Shown here piece by piece: positions 7,533-15,533 of a stretch of 62,458 nucleotides of DNA. Source of the stretch: Beijerinckiaceae bacterium. GTDB lineage: Bacteria > Pseudomonadota > Alphaproteobacteria > Rhizobiales > Beijerinckiaceae. The DNA lies in the NCBI GenBank assembly GCA_947456505.1, contig CANGTC010000006.1, positions 1-62,458 on the forward strand. The letters are read 5' to 3'. Both the position numbers and the translations under genes were made by a program. The stretch's first letter is position 1. The number at the start of each line of letters is the position of its first letter. The notes beneath the pieces are model-generated. The model searched no databases and was not told where the DNA came from. It saw nothing but the letters and a program-made list of their open reading frames with translations.

Positions 7533-8549
7533 ATGGGCATCAAGTCCGTCGCCGCAGCTCTCGTCAGCCTGGTTTTCCTCTTCGGCGCGCAAGCCCGGGC
7601 GGCGGATTTCTACGAAGGCAAGACGATCACCATCATCGTCGGCTTCACGCCGGGCGGCACCTATGACCAGATCGCGAGATTCTATGCGCGCCATCTGCCC
7701 CGTTTCATCACGGGCAAGCCGACGATCATCGTGCAGAACATGCCGGGCGCCGCCTCGTTGGTGGCGACCGTGTCCCTCGCCAATACGGCGGCGCGTGATG
7801 GCACTGTGCTGGGCATCATTGGCGGTGGTACGGCGATGGAGCCTGTGCTGGGCAATCCGCAGGCGCGCTTTGACGCTCGCCAGTTCGGCTGGATTGGCGG
7901 CAAGTCCGGCGACCATTTCATGTGCGCCGTCTCGAACCGCATTCCCGTCGCCAGCATTGAAGACGCAAAAAAGCGCGAGATCATCGTGGGCTCCACCGGT
8001 ACGGGCTCACGCACCATGTCCTTCCCTGTGGCGCTCAATGAGCTTGTCGGCACGAAGTTCAAGGTGGTGTCCGGCTATCCCGGCGGCAATGAAATCACGC
8101 TGGCTCTGGAGAAGGGCGAGGTCGAGGGCTATTGCGGCTGGGCCATATCCTCCATTCGTCAACGCAGCGCCGACTGGATCAAACAGGGCAAGATCCGGTT
8201 TCTGACCCAGTTCGCCCTGTCGAAGAACCCCGACTTCCCTGATGTGCCCCTCGCCATGGACTTGCCCGCCACTGAGGCGGGTCGCCGCGCAATCGAATTC
8301 ATCAGTTCGGACAGCATCAACGCCTGGCCTCTGATCGCGCCGCCCGGCACGCCTGCCGAACGGGTCGAACTACTGCGCGGCGCTTTGGATGCCATGCTGC
8401 GCGACCGCGCCATCATCGCCGAAGCGGAGCGCGAAGGGATGGATATAGATGTCATCCCCGGCCGCGACCTCGAAAGCGTCGTCCGCCGCCTTTATGCGAG
8501 CCCGCCGGAAGTTGTGGCGCTGGTGCGCAAGTTCAGCGAAGCCCGGTGA
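7533..8549 (+). CDS. Tripartite tricarboxylate transporter (TctC/Bug-type) solute-binding protein
   Basis: This 338-residue periplasmic receptor has a clear Sec signal peptide (hydrophobic core ending ARA|ADFYEG) and the family phrases DFYEGKTITIIVGFTPGG and a ligand-loop region PGAASLVA. TctC/Bug proteins bind organic acids with a Venus-flytrap fold. No TctA or TctB membrane gene is near. The ATG at 7533 preceded by GCGAGGGG is preferred over a GTG at 7509 that overlaps the previous gene. Linkage to the decarboxylase-like gene suggests a dicarboxylate or aryl-malonate type ligand, which is inference. Confidence 0.85.
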   Translation: MGIKSVAAALVSLVFLFGAQARAADFYEGKTITIIVGFTPGGTYDQIARFYARHLPRFITGKPTIIVQNMPGAASLVATVSLANTAARDGTVLGIIGGGTAMEPVLGNPQARFDARQFGWIGGKSGDHFMCAVSNRIPVASIEDAKKREIIVGSTGTGSRTMSFPVALNELVGTKFKVVSGYPGGNEITLALEKGEVEGYCGWAISSIRQRSADWIKQGKIRFLTQFALSKNPDFPDVPLAMDLPATEAGRRAIEFISSDSINAWPLIAPPGTPAERVELLRGALDAMLRDRAIIAEAEREGMDIDVIPGRDLESVVRRLYASPPEVVALVRKFSEAR

Positions 8550-8560
8550 TGGTCTGAGCC

Positions 8561-9535
8561 TCAGTTGGTAAAGAGGTTGCCCGCTTCAACCACCCGGCGC
8601 CAGTTGTTGAACTCCGTCTTCAGAGCGCTTCCAAAGTCGGCGCTGGTTCCCCGGAAGGTGGTCGCGCCTTCCTCCTCGAAACGCTTGCGCATGGCGGGCG
8701 CCGCCGCGGCTTCGTTGATGGAGGCGTTGAGCTGTGCGACCAGATCCGCAGGCATGTTTTGCGGGCCCACGATGCCCCACCAGGTCTCGAGATTGAGGCC
8801 CGGCACACCTTCCTCCGCCAGGGTCGGGGTGTCCGGGAAGAGAGGGGAACGCTTGTCGCTGGTCACCGCCAGCAGCCTCACATTCTTGCTCTGCACCTGC
8901 CCGAGGATCGTGGGCACGGTGGATATGAAGACCTCCGCCCGCCCGGCGATCAGATCGATCACCGCGGGTCCGCTGCCGCTATAGGGCACATGGGTCAGGT
9001 TGATCTGGGCCTTCTGTTTGAAGAGTTCGGTGGCCAGATGCAGGATGCCGCCGACGCCGGAGGACACATAATTCAGGGCGTCGGGCTTGGCTTTCGCGGT
9101 CGCGACGATCTCGCGAACTGATGTTAGGCCCGACTGGTTGCTGCTGACGACCAGCAGGGGACCGCGCCCCAGCATGGCGATGGGCGTGAAGTCCCTCTCC
9201 ACGTCATAGCTCGGCGTCTTCTGAGTGGCGGCCGTGGTGATGAAGGTGGAGGTGACGAAGAGCAGCATGGTTCCATCCGGCGCCGCCTTCGAGGTGGTGC
9301 GGGCGGCGATCTGTCCCCCGGCGCCGCCCCGGTTGTCGATGATCACGCTCAACTTCTGCGCTTCCGTGAGGATGCGGCCAAGTTCGCGCGCCAGGAGGTC
9401 CGTTCCACCCCCGGGAGCGAAGGGAACGAGGATCGAAATGGGCTTGGAGCCAGACGCCTGTTGGGCCATGGCTGGCGCGCTGGCGCCCAGCAGGAGGCCT
9501 GCGGCGACCACGACCATGCGTCTGCTGAGTTTCAT
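8561..9535 (-). CDS. TctC/Bug-type tricarboxylate solute-binding protein
   Basis: The 324-residue receptor begins MKLSRRMVVVAAGLLLGAS and has a typical signal peptide cleaved near AMAQQ. The mature part opens with ISILVPFAPGGGTDLLAREL, the classic Bug-family N-terminus, and includes RGGAGG and PYSGSGPAV loop sequences. It differs from the DFYxGK subgroup elsewhere in the window. It converges on the previous receptor with only 11 bases between the genes. No TctAB partner is visible. The open frame extends far upstream to 9772, but residue 80 of that frame is the natural start because the signal peptide begins there. Confidence 0.88.
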   Translation of the reverse strand: MKLSRRMVVVAAGLLLGASAPAMAQQASGSKPISILVPFAPGGGTDLLARELGRILTEAQKLSVIIDNRGGAGGQIAARTTSKAAPDGTMLLFVTSTFITTAATQKTPSYDVERDFTPIAMLGRGPLLVVSSNQSGLTSVREIVATAKAKPDALNYVSSGVGGILHLATELFKQKAQINLTHVPYSGSGPAVIDLIAGRAEVFISTVPTILGQVQSKNVRLLAVTSDKRSPLFPDTPTLAEEGVPGLNLETWWGIVGPQNMPADLVAQLNASINEAAAAPAMRKRFEEEGATTFRGTSADFGSALKTEFNNWRRVVEAGNLFTN

Positions 9536-9688
9536 CCCTGGGCCCTCGTTTCTGACGGTCTCATCTTTTCGCCCAATTCGCCCTCGCCTTGCAAGGGTGG
9601 TTTGAGGCGAGGGCTTGACGTGGGCGCGCCCGCGCCGCAAACCGGGAGAAAGGCGCTTTAAACACCAAACCCGGGAGCGACAGCATAC

Positions 9689-10945
9689 ATGGCGGAAGGC
9701 TGGTCGAACCTTGGGCGCGCCTTGCGCCATAAACATTACCGGCTCTATCAGGGCGGCCGCGTTTTTTCCCACACCACCAGCTGGATGTACAAGCTCGCGG
9801 TCGGCTGGATCGTCTGGAAACTCACCTATTCCACCACATGGCTGGGGATCTTTGGCATTCTCGATCAGGTTCCCGCGCTGCTGGTGATGCCGTTGGCGGG
9901 CGCCATGACCGACCGCATCGACGCCTTGAAAATGCTTCGTGTCACCCAGTTGCTTTTGCTATTGCAAGGCATCGCGCTGGCGGCTTGCGATTTCATGGAT
10001 TGGTTGAACATCCCGGTCTTGCTGGCCTTCACCCTGTTCTACGGGATCTGCAATGCCTTTCAATTGCCAGCCAACCAGACCATTCTGCCCAACCTGATGC
10101 CTCGAGAAGACCTGACGGTGGCCTATGGCCTCAATTCCGTCGCCTATAACATTGCGCGTCTCGTGGGGCCCATGCTGGCGGGCCTCACCATCAGCGCCTG
10201 GGGCACGGCGCCGTCGATTTTCTGCAACGCCATCGGCGCCACCATTTTCAGCGCCTGCCTGTTTATGCTTCAGGCCCGCTTCACCATGCCCCCGAATGCG
10301 CAGAAGCGCTCCCATAATATGCTTGGCGACATCAGGGATGGGGTCATCTACTCCATGGAGCATCGCGGCATCAGATCCTTGATGATCATCCTTGGGGCTC
10401 TCTCCATGCTCCCCTATACGATCGACCTGATCCTGCCTTCGATTGCTGACGGCGTTTATCATATGGGGTCCAATGGGCTCGCCTGGATGACCGCAATTTT
10501 GGGCATCGGCGCCATGGTGCAGGCGAGCCTGATCGCAAGGCGGGATGGGATCTCCGGCTTGAGTTATTATGGAATCGCAGCCATCGTCTGGATGGGCGGC
10601 GCCTTTTGCGCCCTCGCCTTCACCACCAATTTCTGGCTCGCGTTGGCCTTTGTGTTCGTCATCGGCTTCGCTGCCTCCGCCACCCGCGTGAGCTCGATGA
10701 CGCTTTTGCAATTCAGCGTCGAGCCCCATATGCGCGGTCGCGTTGCCAGTATCTATGGCATGATCACCCATTTCGGGCCCGCGCTCGGCGCTGTCATCGT
10801 GGGGTTTCTGGGGGATCGTCTCGGCTTGCCCCTCATCATGGGCGCCATCGGCCTTTTCACCCTGGTCGTATGGCTTTGGGCCTTCGCGCGGCGTGACGTT
10901 ATCGCTATGACCCTTGAGGCGGATGTCGAAGAGGCGCGGCGTTAA
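9689..10945 (+). CDS. MFS transporter (EntS/MFS_3-like exporter)
   Basis: The 418-residue protein has about twelve hydrophobic helices and resembles the MFS_3 exporter family (enterobactin exporter-like): an N-terminal HKHYRLYQGGR, motif A-like GAMTDRIDALKML between helices 2 and 3, and the conserved NAFQLPANQTILPNLMP stretch. It presumably exports a small organic molecule by proton antiport; the substrate is not predictable. It stands alone, divergent from the receptor on its left and convergent with the receptor on its right (5 bases between stops). GGGAGCG lies upstream of the ATG. Confidence 0.85.
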   Translation: MAEGWSNLGRALRHKHYRLYQGGRVFSHTTSWMYKLAVGWIVWKLTYSTTWLGIFGILDQVPALLVMPLAGAMTDRIDALKMLRVTQLLLLLQGIALAACDFMDWLNIPVLLAFTLFYGICNAFQLPANQTILPNLMPREDLTVAYGLNSVAYNIARLVGPMLAGLTISAWGTAPSIFCNAIGATIFSACLFMLQARFTMPPNAQKRSHNMLGDIRDGVIYSMEHRGIRSLMIILGALSMLPYTIDLILPSIADGVYHMGSNGLAWMTAILGIGAMVQASLIARRDGISGLSYYGIAAIVWMGGAFCALAFTTNFWLALAFVFVIGFAASATRVSSMTLLQFSVEPHMRGRVASIYGMITHFGPALGAVIVGFLGDRLGLPLIMGAIGLFTLVVWLWAFARRDVIAMTLEADVEEARR

Positions 10946-10950
10946 AACCC

Positions 10951-11979
10951 CTATCTGAAGAGTTCGTCGTAAACCTTTTTCCATCTGGGCATGGAAGCGT
11001 CGACTTCTTCGGGCGAGAAGTTGATGGCCCGGAACGTCACTCCATCGGGTCGCAGTGCCGGATCGCGCGGCGAGACAGCCGGATGGACCGGGATGTAATC
11101 GTGATCCGCCGCGATCTTCTGCCCCTCCTCGGAGACCACGAATTCCGCCAGCAGGCGCCCGGCGGCAGGATGTTGCGCTTTCGCTGTGACCGAAATCACC
11201 GACACCGATGCGAAGGCGGGGTTCATGGGGATCCAGGCCACGGGCGCCCCGACATTCCTGCTGATGACCACATTGTCGTTGAGGATCTGCAGCGCTAGCG
11301 GATATTCGCCGGCGATCACCTGGTCCACCACCGCGCGGGCTGAAATCTTCAGGCCCGTGATATTCTGGGCGGCGAGCTTGCGCAGGAAGTCCATACCCTT
11401 CTCTTCGCCCCACTCCTTCAGCACAAGACCGGAGAAGCCGGTGCTGGCGGTGATGCCGGGGTTGATGCCCCAGGCCATCTTGCCCTTCCATTTGGGGTCG
11501 AGCAGATCGTTCCAGTTTTTCGGGGCCTCTTCGGCCTTGACGAGATTGGTGTTGTAGGCCGGCGTAATGACCGTCAACCGATGGGCCGTCCAATAGCCAT
11601 TGGGATCGAGCAGCTCCTTCGGCCAGGATTTGGCCAGTTCAGGCTGGTATTTCGCCAGCACGCCTTCCTCAATCAGCGCGGTCGGCGCAAAAGAGCCGTC
11701 AAATACATCCGCCTGCATGCGGTTGGCGCGATGTTCGTTCAGCAGCCGCAAGGCGGTCTCGCCAGGATCATTGCGCGTCGCCTCCACCTTGATCCCGTAT
11801 TTCTTCTCGAAGGCCTCGGCGAGCGGGGTCCCCAGTTGTTGCAGCAGAAGGGTCGTGTACCAGGTGACCTTGCCTTCTTTTTTCGCGGCCTCGATCAGGC
11901 CCGGCTCCGCCGCATGCGCGAATGATACGATCATTGCCGTCATGGAAATGAAGAAAACAAACAATCGTTTTTTTAACAT
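10951..11979 (-). CDS. Iron(III)/small-solute ABC-type solute-binding protein
   Basis: This 342-residue secreted protein has an N-terminal signal peptide (KKRLFVFFISMTAM... cleaved after AHA) and mature sequence beginning AEPGLIEAAKKEGKVTWYTT, the hallmark of the FbpA/IdiA-like extracellular solute-binding family. Later phrases (VTWYTT, AWGINPG, GEYPLALQ) fit that family. No permease or ATPase gene is adjacent, so it is another orphan receptor; the ligand could be iron, a phosphonate or an organic ion. The ribosome site AGGAGG and the start codon lie inside a perfect inverted repeat (listed separately), which may control translation. Confidence 0.8.
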   Translation of the reverse strand: MLKKRLFVFFISMTAMIVSFAHAAEPGLIEAAKKEGKVTWYTTLLLQQLGTPLAEAFEKKYGIKVEATRNDPGETALRLLNEHRANRMQADVFDGSFAPTALIEEGVLAKYQPELAKSWPKELLDPNGYWTAHRLTVITPAYNTNLVKAEEAPKNWNDLLDPKWKGKMAWGINPGITASTGFSGLVLKEWGEEKGMDFLRKLAAQNITGLKISARAVVDQVIAGEYPLALQILNDNVVISRNVGAPVAWIPMNPAFASVSVISVTAKAQHPAAGRLLAEFVVSEEGQKIAADHDYIPVHPAVSPRDPALRPDGVTFRAINFSPEEVDASMPRWKKVYDELFR

Positions 11980-12005
11980 GACGCCCTCCTGATGGGCGTC
12001 ATGTT
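11975..12005 (-). promoter_or_regulatory. Perfect 12-bp inverted repeat covering start codon and ribosome site of the receptor gene
   Basis: AACATGACGCCC (11975-11986), 7-base spacer and GGGCGTCATGTT (11994-12005) are exact reverse complements. On the minus-strand mRNA the 3' arm contains the receptor's ATG (11979-11977) and the AGGAGGG ribosome site lies at the loop/stem border. The hairpin could hide the start codon or be a DNA operator. Confidence 0.6.
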
Positions 12006-12301
12006 GCGATGATAAAGCTTCCAGCGCAAGCAGCGCTGGGCAAACGGCGGCCGTGGAACGCCGCCAAACTCAGTTAGTCACCGGGGAATGCCCGTGCTTC
12101 CTTGAAGCGTTGCAGCTTTTTTGCATAATGACCATCGGTAAGCGCCCTCGACGACTCATGCGCGCGCTGGCGCCGGGCGACCGGCCCCATCGCTCAGTCC
12201 GCCCAGAATTGACGCTGCTGTTAAAGCCTATAAGCTTTAACTTCAATTCAACGTGACCCCGATTGACAGGGGCTGCACAGTCAGGTTTAGGACCAGGAAC
12301 G
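12006..12301. other. Divergent regulatory region between receptor gene and methyltransferase operon
   Basis: About 300 bases hold no credible gene. The stretch must carry promoters for both divergent units. The right part is AT-rich and contains an operator-like palindrome (12220-12241, listed separately). Confidence 0.5.
12220..12241. promoter_or_regulatory. Operator-like palindrome upstream of the methyltransferase operon
   Basis: GTTAAAGC (12220-12227), spacer CTATAA and GCTTTAAC (12234-12241) form a perfect 8-6-8 inverted repeat about 60 bases before the operon's first ATG. A TTGAC sequence lies just upstream (12209-12213), so the palindrome would overlap a promoter. Its size and symmetry suit a dimeric repressor. 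Confidence 0.45.
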
Positions 12302-13015
12302 ATGGGTGACTATACAAACATGTCGTCTTATTACGATGTCATCATGACGTCGGGATATTATGACTATGCTGAAATCGTCGATGATCTCGACCGGCTCGGT
12401 CCTTTCGACAATATACTTGAAATTGGCTGCGGGACTGGCCTCATCCTCGAAGAGTTCGGGCGCCGTCATTCCACCGCCAGCATCACCGGGATAGATTTGA
12501 CAGAAGCGATGCTCAAGCTGGCGCAAAAGCGCCTTGAGCCGTTCCCCTCGATCAAGCTCGCCCGGCAGAATGTGGTCGAGCTTTCTCTGACAGAAACCTA
12601 TGACGCAGCCTTTTCCTACGGCGGCGTCTGGTATTTTGTCATTGATGGCGAAAAAGAGCCCTTCATGGTCAGCCATATTCCCGATGAAGCCGGCAACCTC
12701 ATTGGCCTGACGAAGCTTGCAGGTCAGATCGCATCGGGAGGCATGTTGCTGCTGGGGATCCAGGGGCCGCATTTTGATTATGAAAAGCCGATTTCCAACG
12801 GCATGACCTATGCGCAGAAGATCACGCCCCACGATTACGGTTTCACCAAGCATTATTATCTTCTGGACGAGGGGCGAAAAGTCATGTCCCAGACCATCGA
12901 CTATCGTATCTATTCCTGGGCGCAGACGCTGCAGATGCTTGGTGATCTCGGGTTCACCTTCGTGCCCCAGTCTGGCGGCGCCGGGAAATTTCTCGCCTTC
13001 CGCAAGACGCAATAA
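12302..13015 (+). CDS. Class I SAM-dependent methyltransferase
   Basis: The 237-residue protein has the Rossmann methyltransferase signature NILEIGCGTGLILEEF (motif I) followed by GIDLTEAML (motif II acidic residue) and a post-motif region with YGGVWYFV. It is soluble. ATG at 12302 (MGDYTNMSSYYD) preceded by GGACCAGGAA is chosen over an upstream in-frame start. It is the first gene of a tight operon with a 3-hydroxyisobutyrate-type dehydrogenase (5 bases later) and a class III aminotransferase (4-base overlap), which suggests a small amino-acid or amino-alcohol pathway. The substrate is unknown. Confidence 0.8.
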   Translation: MGDYTNMSSYYDVIMTSGYYDYAEIVDDLDRLGPFDNILEIGCGTGLILEEFGRRHSTASITGIDLTEAMLKLAQKRLEPFPSIKLARQNVVELSLTETYDAAFSYGGVWYFVIDGEKEPFMVSHIPDEAGNLIGLTKLAGQIASGGMLLLGIQGPHFDYEKPISNGMTYAQKITPHDYGFTKHYYLLDEGRKVMSQTIDYRIYSWAQTLQMLGDLGFTFVPQSGGAGKFLAFRKTQ

Positions 13016-13020
13016 CGTCT

Positions 13021-13929
13021 ATGGTCAAGCCCTCGATCCTGTTTGTAGGCACAGGCAACATGGGTAATCCCATCGCAGCAAATTTGCTGCGGGCGGGTTA
13101 TCGCCTGACCTTGTCCGATCTCGATGAAGCGAAATTCGCGGATCTGCTGCCTTTGGGCGGTGTGAAAGCGGACGATCTTCTCGCCAGCGCGCATGGGGCG
13201 GAAGTCGTGTTTCTGTCGTTGCCCGGGCCAGCTCAGGTGGAGAGCCTCCTGTTTGGTCAGGGCTTGCTTGCGGCCATGCGCCAAGGCGCCTGCCTGATCG
13301 ACACGACCACCAGCTCCGTCGAACTGGCGCGGCGCATTGGCGCGGAGGCCGAAAAGCTTGGTGTCGATTACCTCGAAGCACCCGTCACCAACGCCATTGA
13401 TGGCGCGCGCGAGGGCAGGCTCGGCATTTTCGCTGCGGGATCGCAAGCGGCCTTTACATTCGCCAGGCCCATCTTCGACGTGATTGGCGAAAAGATCTTT
13501 CATGTCGGCGCCCATGGTAATGGCGCCACGATCAAGCTCATCACCAATTTGCTATGGTTCGTGCATGCCGCCGCCATAGGCGAGGGGCTCATGCTCGGCG
13601 CAAAAGCAGGCGTCCCGCTGGATGTGGTGGCCGAAGCCATCAAGGCGAGCGCTGGCGATTCCTGGGTCGCGCAACATGACATATCCTCGATTTTCGCAGG
13701 CCATTATGACCCCAGCTTCTCGCTTGACCTGTGCTGCAAGGATCTGCGCCTCGCCCATGAAATAGCCGCCGAACAGGGCGTCGAACTGAAGATGGGCGGT
13801 CTCGCGCGCGAGCGCTTTGAACTAGCCCGCCAGACCTATGGGGGCAACGCCGCCGAATTGCATGTGGTCAAACTGATTGAAGAGAGCGCAGACCTGCTAT
13901 TGCGCCCACCCCACGGACAAAAACCATGA
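13021..13929 (+). CDS. NAD(P)-dependent beta-hydroxyacid dehydrogenase (3-hydroxyisobutyrate dehydrogenase family)
   Basis: The 302-residue enzyme starts with an NAD(P)-binding GTGNMGNPIAANLLRAGY loop. It contains the DTTTSSVELARR substrate segment, the EAPVTNAIDGAREG glycine-rich motif and a catalytic-lysine motif GNGATIKLITN. Length and order are those of HIBADH-type enzymes, which oxidise a beta-hydroxy acid to the semialdehyde. Its stop overlaps the aminotransferase start (ATGA at 13926-13929), so the semialdehyde produced may be the amino acceptor of the next enzyme; this pairing is inferred from context. Confidence 0.85.
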   Translation: MVKPSILFVGTGNMGNPIAANLLRAGYRLTLSDLDEAKFADLLPLGGVKADDLLASAHGAEVVFLSLPGPAQVESLLFGQGLLAAMRQGACLIDTTTSSVELARRIGAEAEKLGVDYLEAPVTNAIDGAREGRLGIFAAGSQAAFTFARPIFDVIGEKIFHVGAHGNGATIKLITNLLWFVHAAAIGEGLMLGAKAGVPLDVVAEAIKASAGDSWVAQHDISSIFAGHYDPSFSLDLCCKDLRLAHEIAAEQGVELKMGGLARERFELARQTYGGNAAELHVVKLIEESADLLLRPPHGQKP

Positions 13930-15236
13930 ACCGGCCCGAACAGACCCGCCTGCTCAAGGAAGCCCATCGCCATATGCCCCAGGGCGTAGCGGAGAACTAT
14001 CGTTACTGGGGCGAGGATCGCACGCTCTTCATCAAAAGCGCGAAGGGCTGCGAGCTGACCGATTGCGACGGCAAGACCTATGTGGATTTTCGGCTTGGCT
14101 ATGGGCCGATCATTCTGGGCTATCGGGATGATCGCGTTGATCAGGCGGTGATCCGTCAGATCACCGACATCGGAACGCTGTCTGGGTTCTCGACTCCGCT
14201 CGACATCAAGGTGGTGCAGCAGGTGAAGGCGCTGTGTCCGAATATCCAGAAAATGCGGTTCGCAAATTCGGGTACGGAAGCCGTGATGGGCGCTGTGCGA
14301 ACCGCGCGTGGCTTCACCAAACGTAAGCATATCGCCATCGTCGAAGGCAGCTTTCACGGGCTTTATGATGAGATGATGTGGAAATCGGATCTCGAGAGTT
14401 GGGATCCTCACGGTTCCATCCAGCCCTCGATCATTCCCTTTGGCGCGGGCATTCCCGACAAGACGCGCGATCTCGTCACGCTTATCCGCCTGAATGATTT
14501 TGAAGTGCTGGACAATCTATTCCGCATGAAGGGCGATGACCTCGCCGCCGTATTGCTGGAGCCCATCATCGGCAACGCCGGGTCCATTTCAGCCACGCAG
14601 GAATGGTTGCAGCATTTGCGCGATGTCTGTTCTCGAAACGGCGCCATGCTCATCATCGATGAGGTGAAAACGGGCTTTCGCGTGGCGGCGGGCGGCGCCC
14701 AGCATCTCTATGGCATTCACGCGGACCTGACCACCTACGCCAAGGCCATGGGCAACGGCTATCCCGTGGCTGCTTTTGGCGGGCGCGCGGATGTGATGGA
14801 TAGCGTGGGATCCTTCAAGGGCGGGGTGGTCCATGGCGGCACCTATACTGCCAATCTTGTCGCGCTGAGCGCCGCGGCTGCAACCCTTGATATTCTCGCG
14901 CATACGGACGCCCTGAAAACCATCGACGCCACAGGCGAGAAAATCAGCGCCATTCTGGGGCGTGTCTTCACGGCCGCCGGCATCGAGCATTGTTTCGCCG
15001 GCCCTCCAGCCATGATCGGGATCCATTTTTCAAAGACAGTGCCGCAAAACTATCGCGATTGGCGTGTCACGGATTCCGAGCTTTACGAAAGGTTCGCCTG
15101 GAAGCTCATTGAATATGGCCTGATGCTTGAGCCTGACTCGCGTGAGCCGTGGTTCATCTGCGAGGCGCATGCCTCCATGGATTTCGGGTGGCTAGAAGAT
15201 GTCGCGACTCGAGCCTTGAAAGAGGCGAAGGGCTGA
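13926..15236 (+). CDS. Class III PLP-dependent aminotransferase (glutamate-1-semialdehyde aminomutase-like)
   Basis: The 436-residue protein carries the class III features: FANSGTEAVMGAVRTAR (PLP phosphate loop), GSFHGLYD, the IIDEVKTGF aspartate motif, and the PLP-lysine motif TYAKAMGNGYP, closely resembling the glutamate-1-semialdehyde 2,1-aminomutase branch. A dedicated hemL is not implied, since the operon context (methyltransferase and hydroxyacid dehydrogenase) points to a catabolic or specialised transaminase acting on a semialdehyde or beta-amino acid. It is translationally coupled to the upstream dehydrogenase by an ATGA overlap. Confidence 0.85.
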   Translation: MNRPEQTRLLKEAHRHMPQGVAENYRYWGEDRTLFIKSAKGCELTDCDGKTYVDFRLGYGPIILGYRDDRVDQAVIRQITDIGTLSGFSTPLDIKVVQQVKALCPNIQKMRFANSGTEAVMGAVRTARGFTKRKHIAIVEGSFHGLYDEMMWKSDLESWDPHGSIQPSIIPFGAGIPDKTRDLVTLIRLNDFEVLDNLFRMKGDDLAAVLLEPIIGNAGSISATQEWLQHLRDVCSRNGAMLIIDEVKTGFRVAAGGAQHLYGIHADLTTYAKAMGNGYPVAAFGGRADVMDSVGSFKGGVVHGGTYTANLVALSAAAATLDILAHTDALKTIDATGEKISAILGRVFTAAGIEHCFAGPPAMIGIHFSKTVPQNYRDWRVTDSELYERFAWKLIEYGLMLEPDSREPWFICEAHASMDFGWLEDVATRALKEAKG

Positions 15237-15533
15237 AGGCGTCCCAAACATGGGGTCGACGATCAATGCGAGGAGAATCGACCTGAGCGGCCAGGCCGCT
15301 AGTCGATGCTGAATAAAATCGCAAGGGCGGGCCGGTGAAGTTGAATGGAAATCGCGGGTATGTGAAGGCTGGCGGCGGCTTTTTTTTAAGCTCCAATGAA
15401 ACATTTTTTTTTAGCCTGGAAAATTACAATATAATTAAGATGAAACCGTGTCTCGCGATCTTGTGTGCTTGCAGAGACATCGATTTTATTGTTAGCAAGC
15501 CCATGGCTAACAACCCTCAGGATGTAAAGGCTC
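15237..15533 (+). promoter_or_regulatory. AT-rich leader of the first channel module with a consensus -10 box
   Basis: This roughly 300-base gap is notably richer in A+T than its surroundings, with two T tracts (15380-15387 and 15404-15412). A perfect TATAAT occurs at 15430-15435 in AATTACAATATAATTAAG, preceded by T-rich sequence instead of a clear -35 box, about 100 bases before the GTG start of the next gene. No gene is seen here. Confidence 0.45.

Noticed and set aside
9959-11593. A 544-codon minus-strand frame across the MFS exporter and receptor genes
   Set aside because: It reads Gly/Arg/His-rich, crosses two real genes and lacks any domain; a composition artefact.
13926-15236. Naming the class III aminotransferase hemL
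   Set aside because: Its operon partners are a methyltransferase and a hydroxyacid dehydrogenase, with no heme genes; only the fold is supported.
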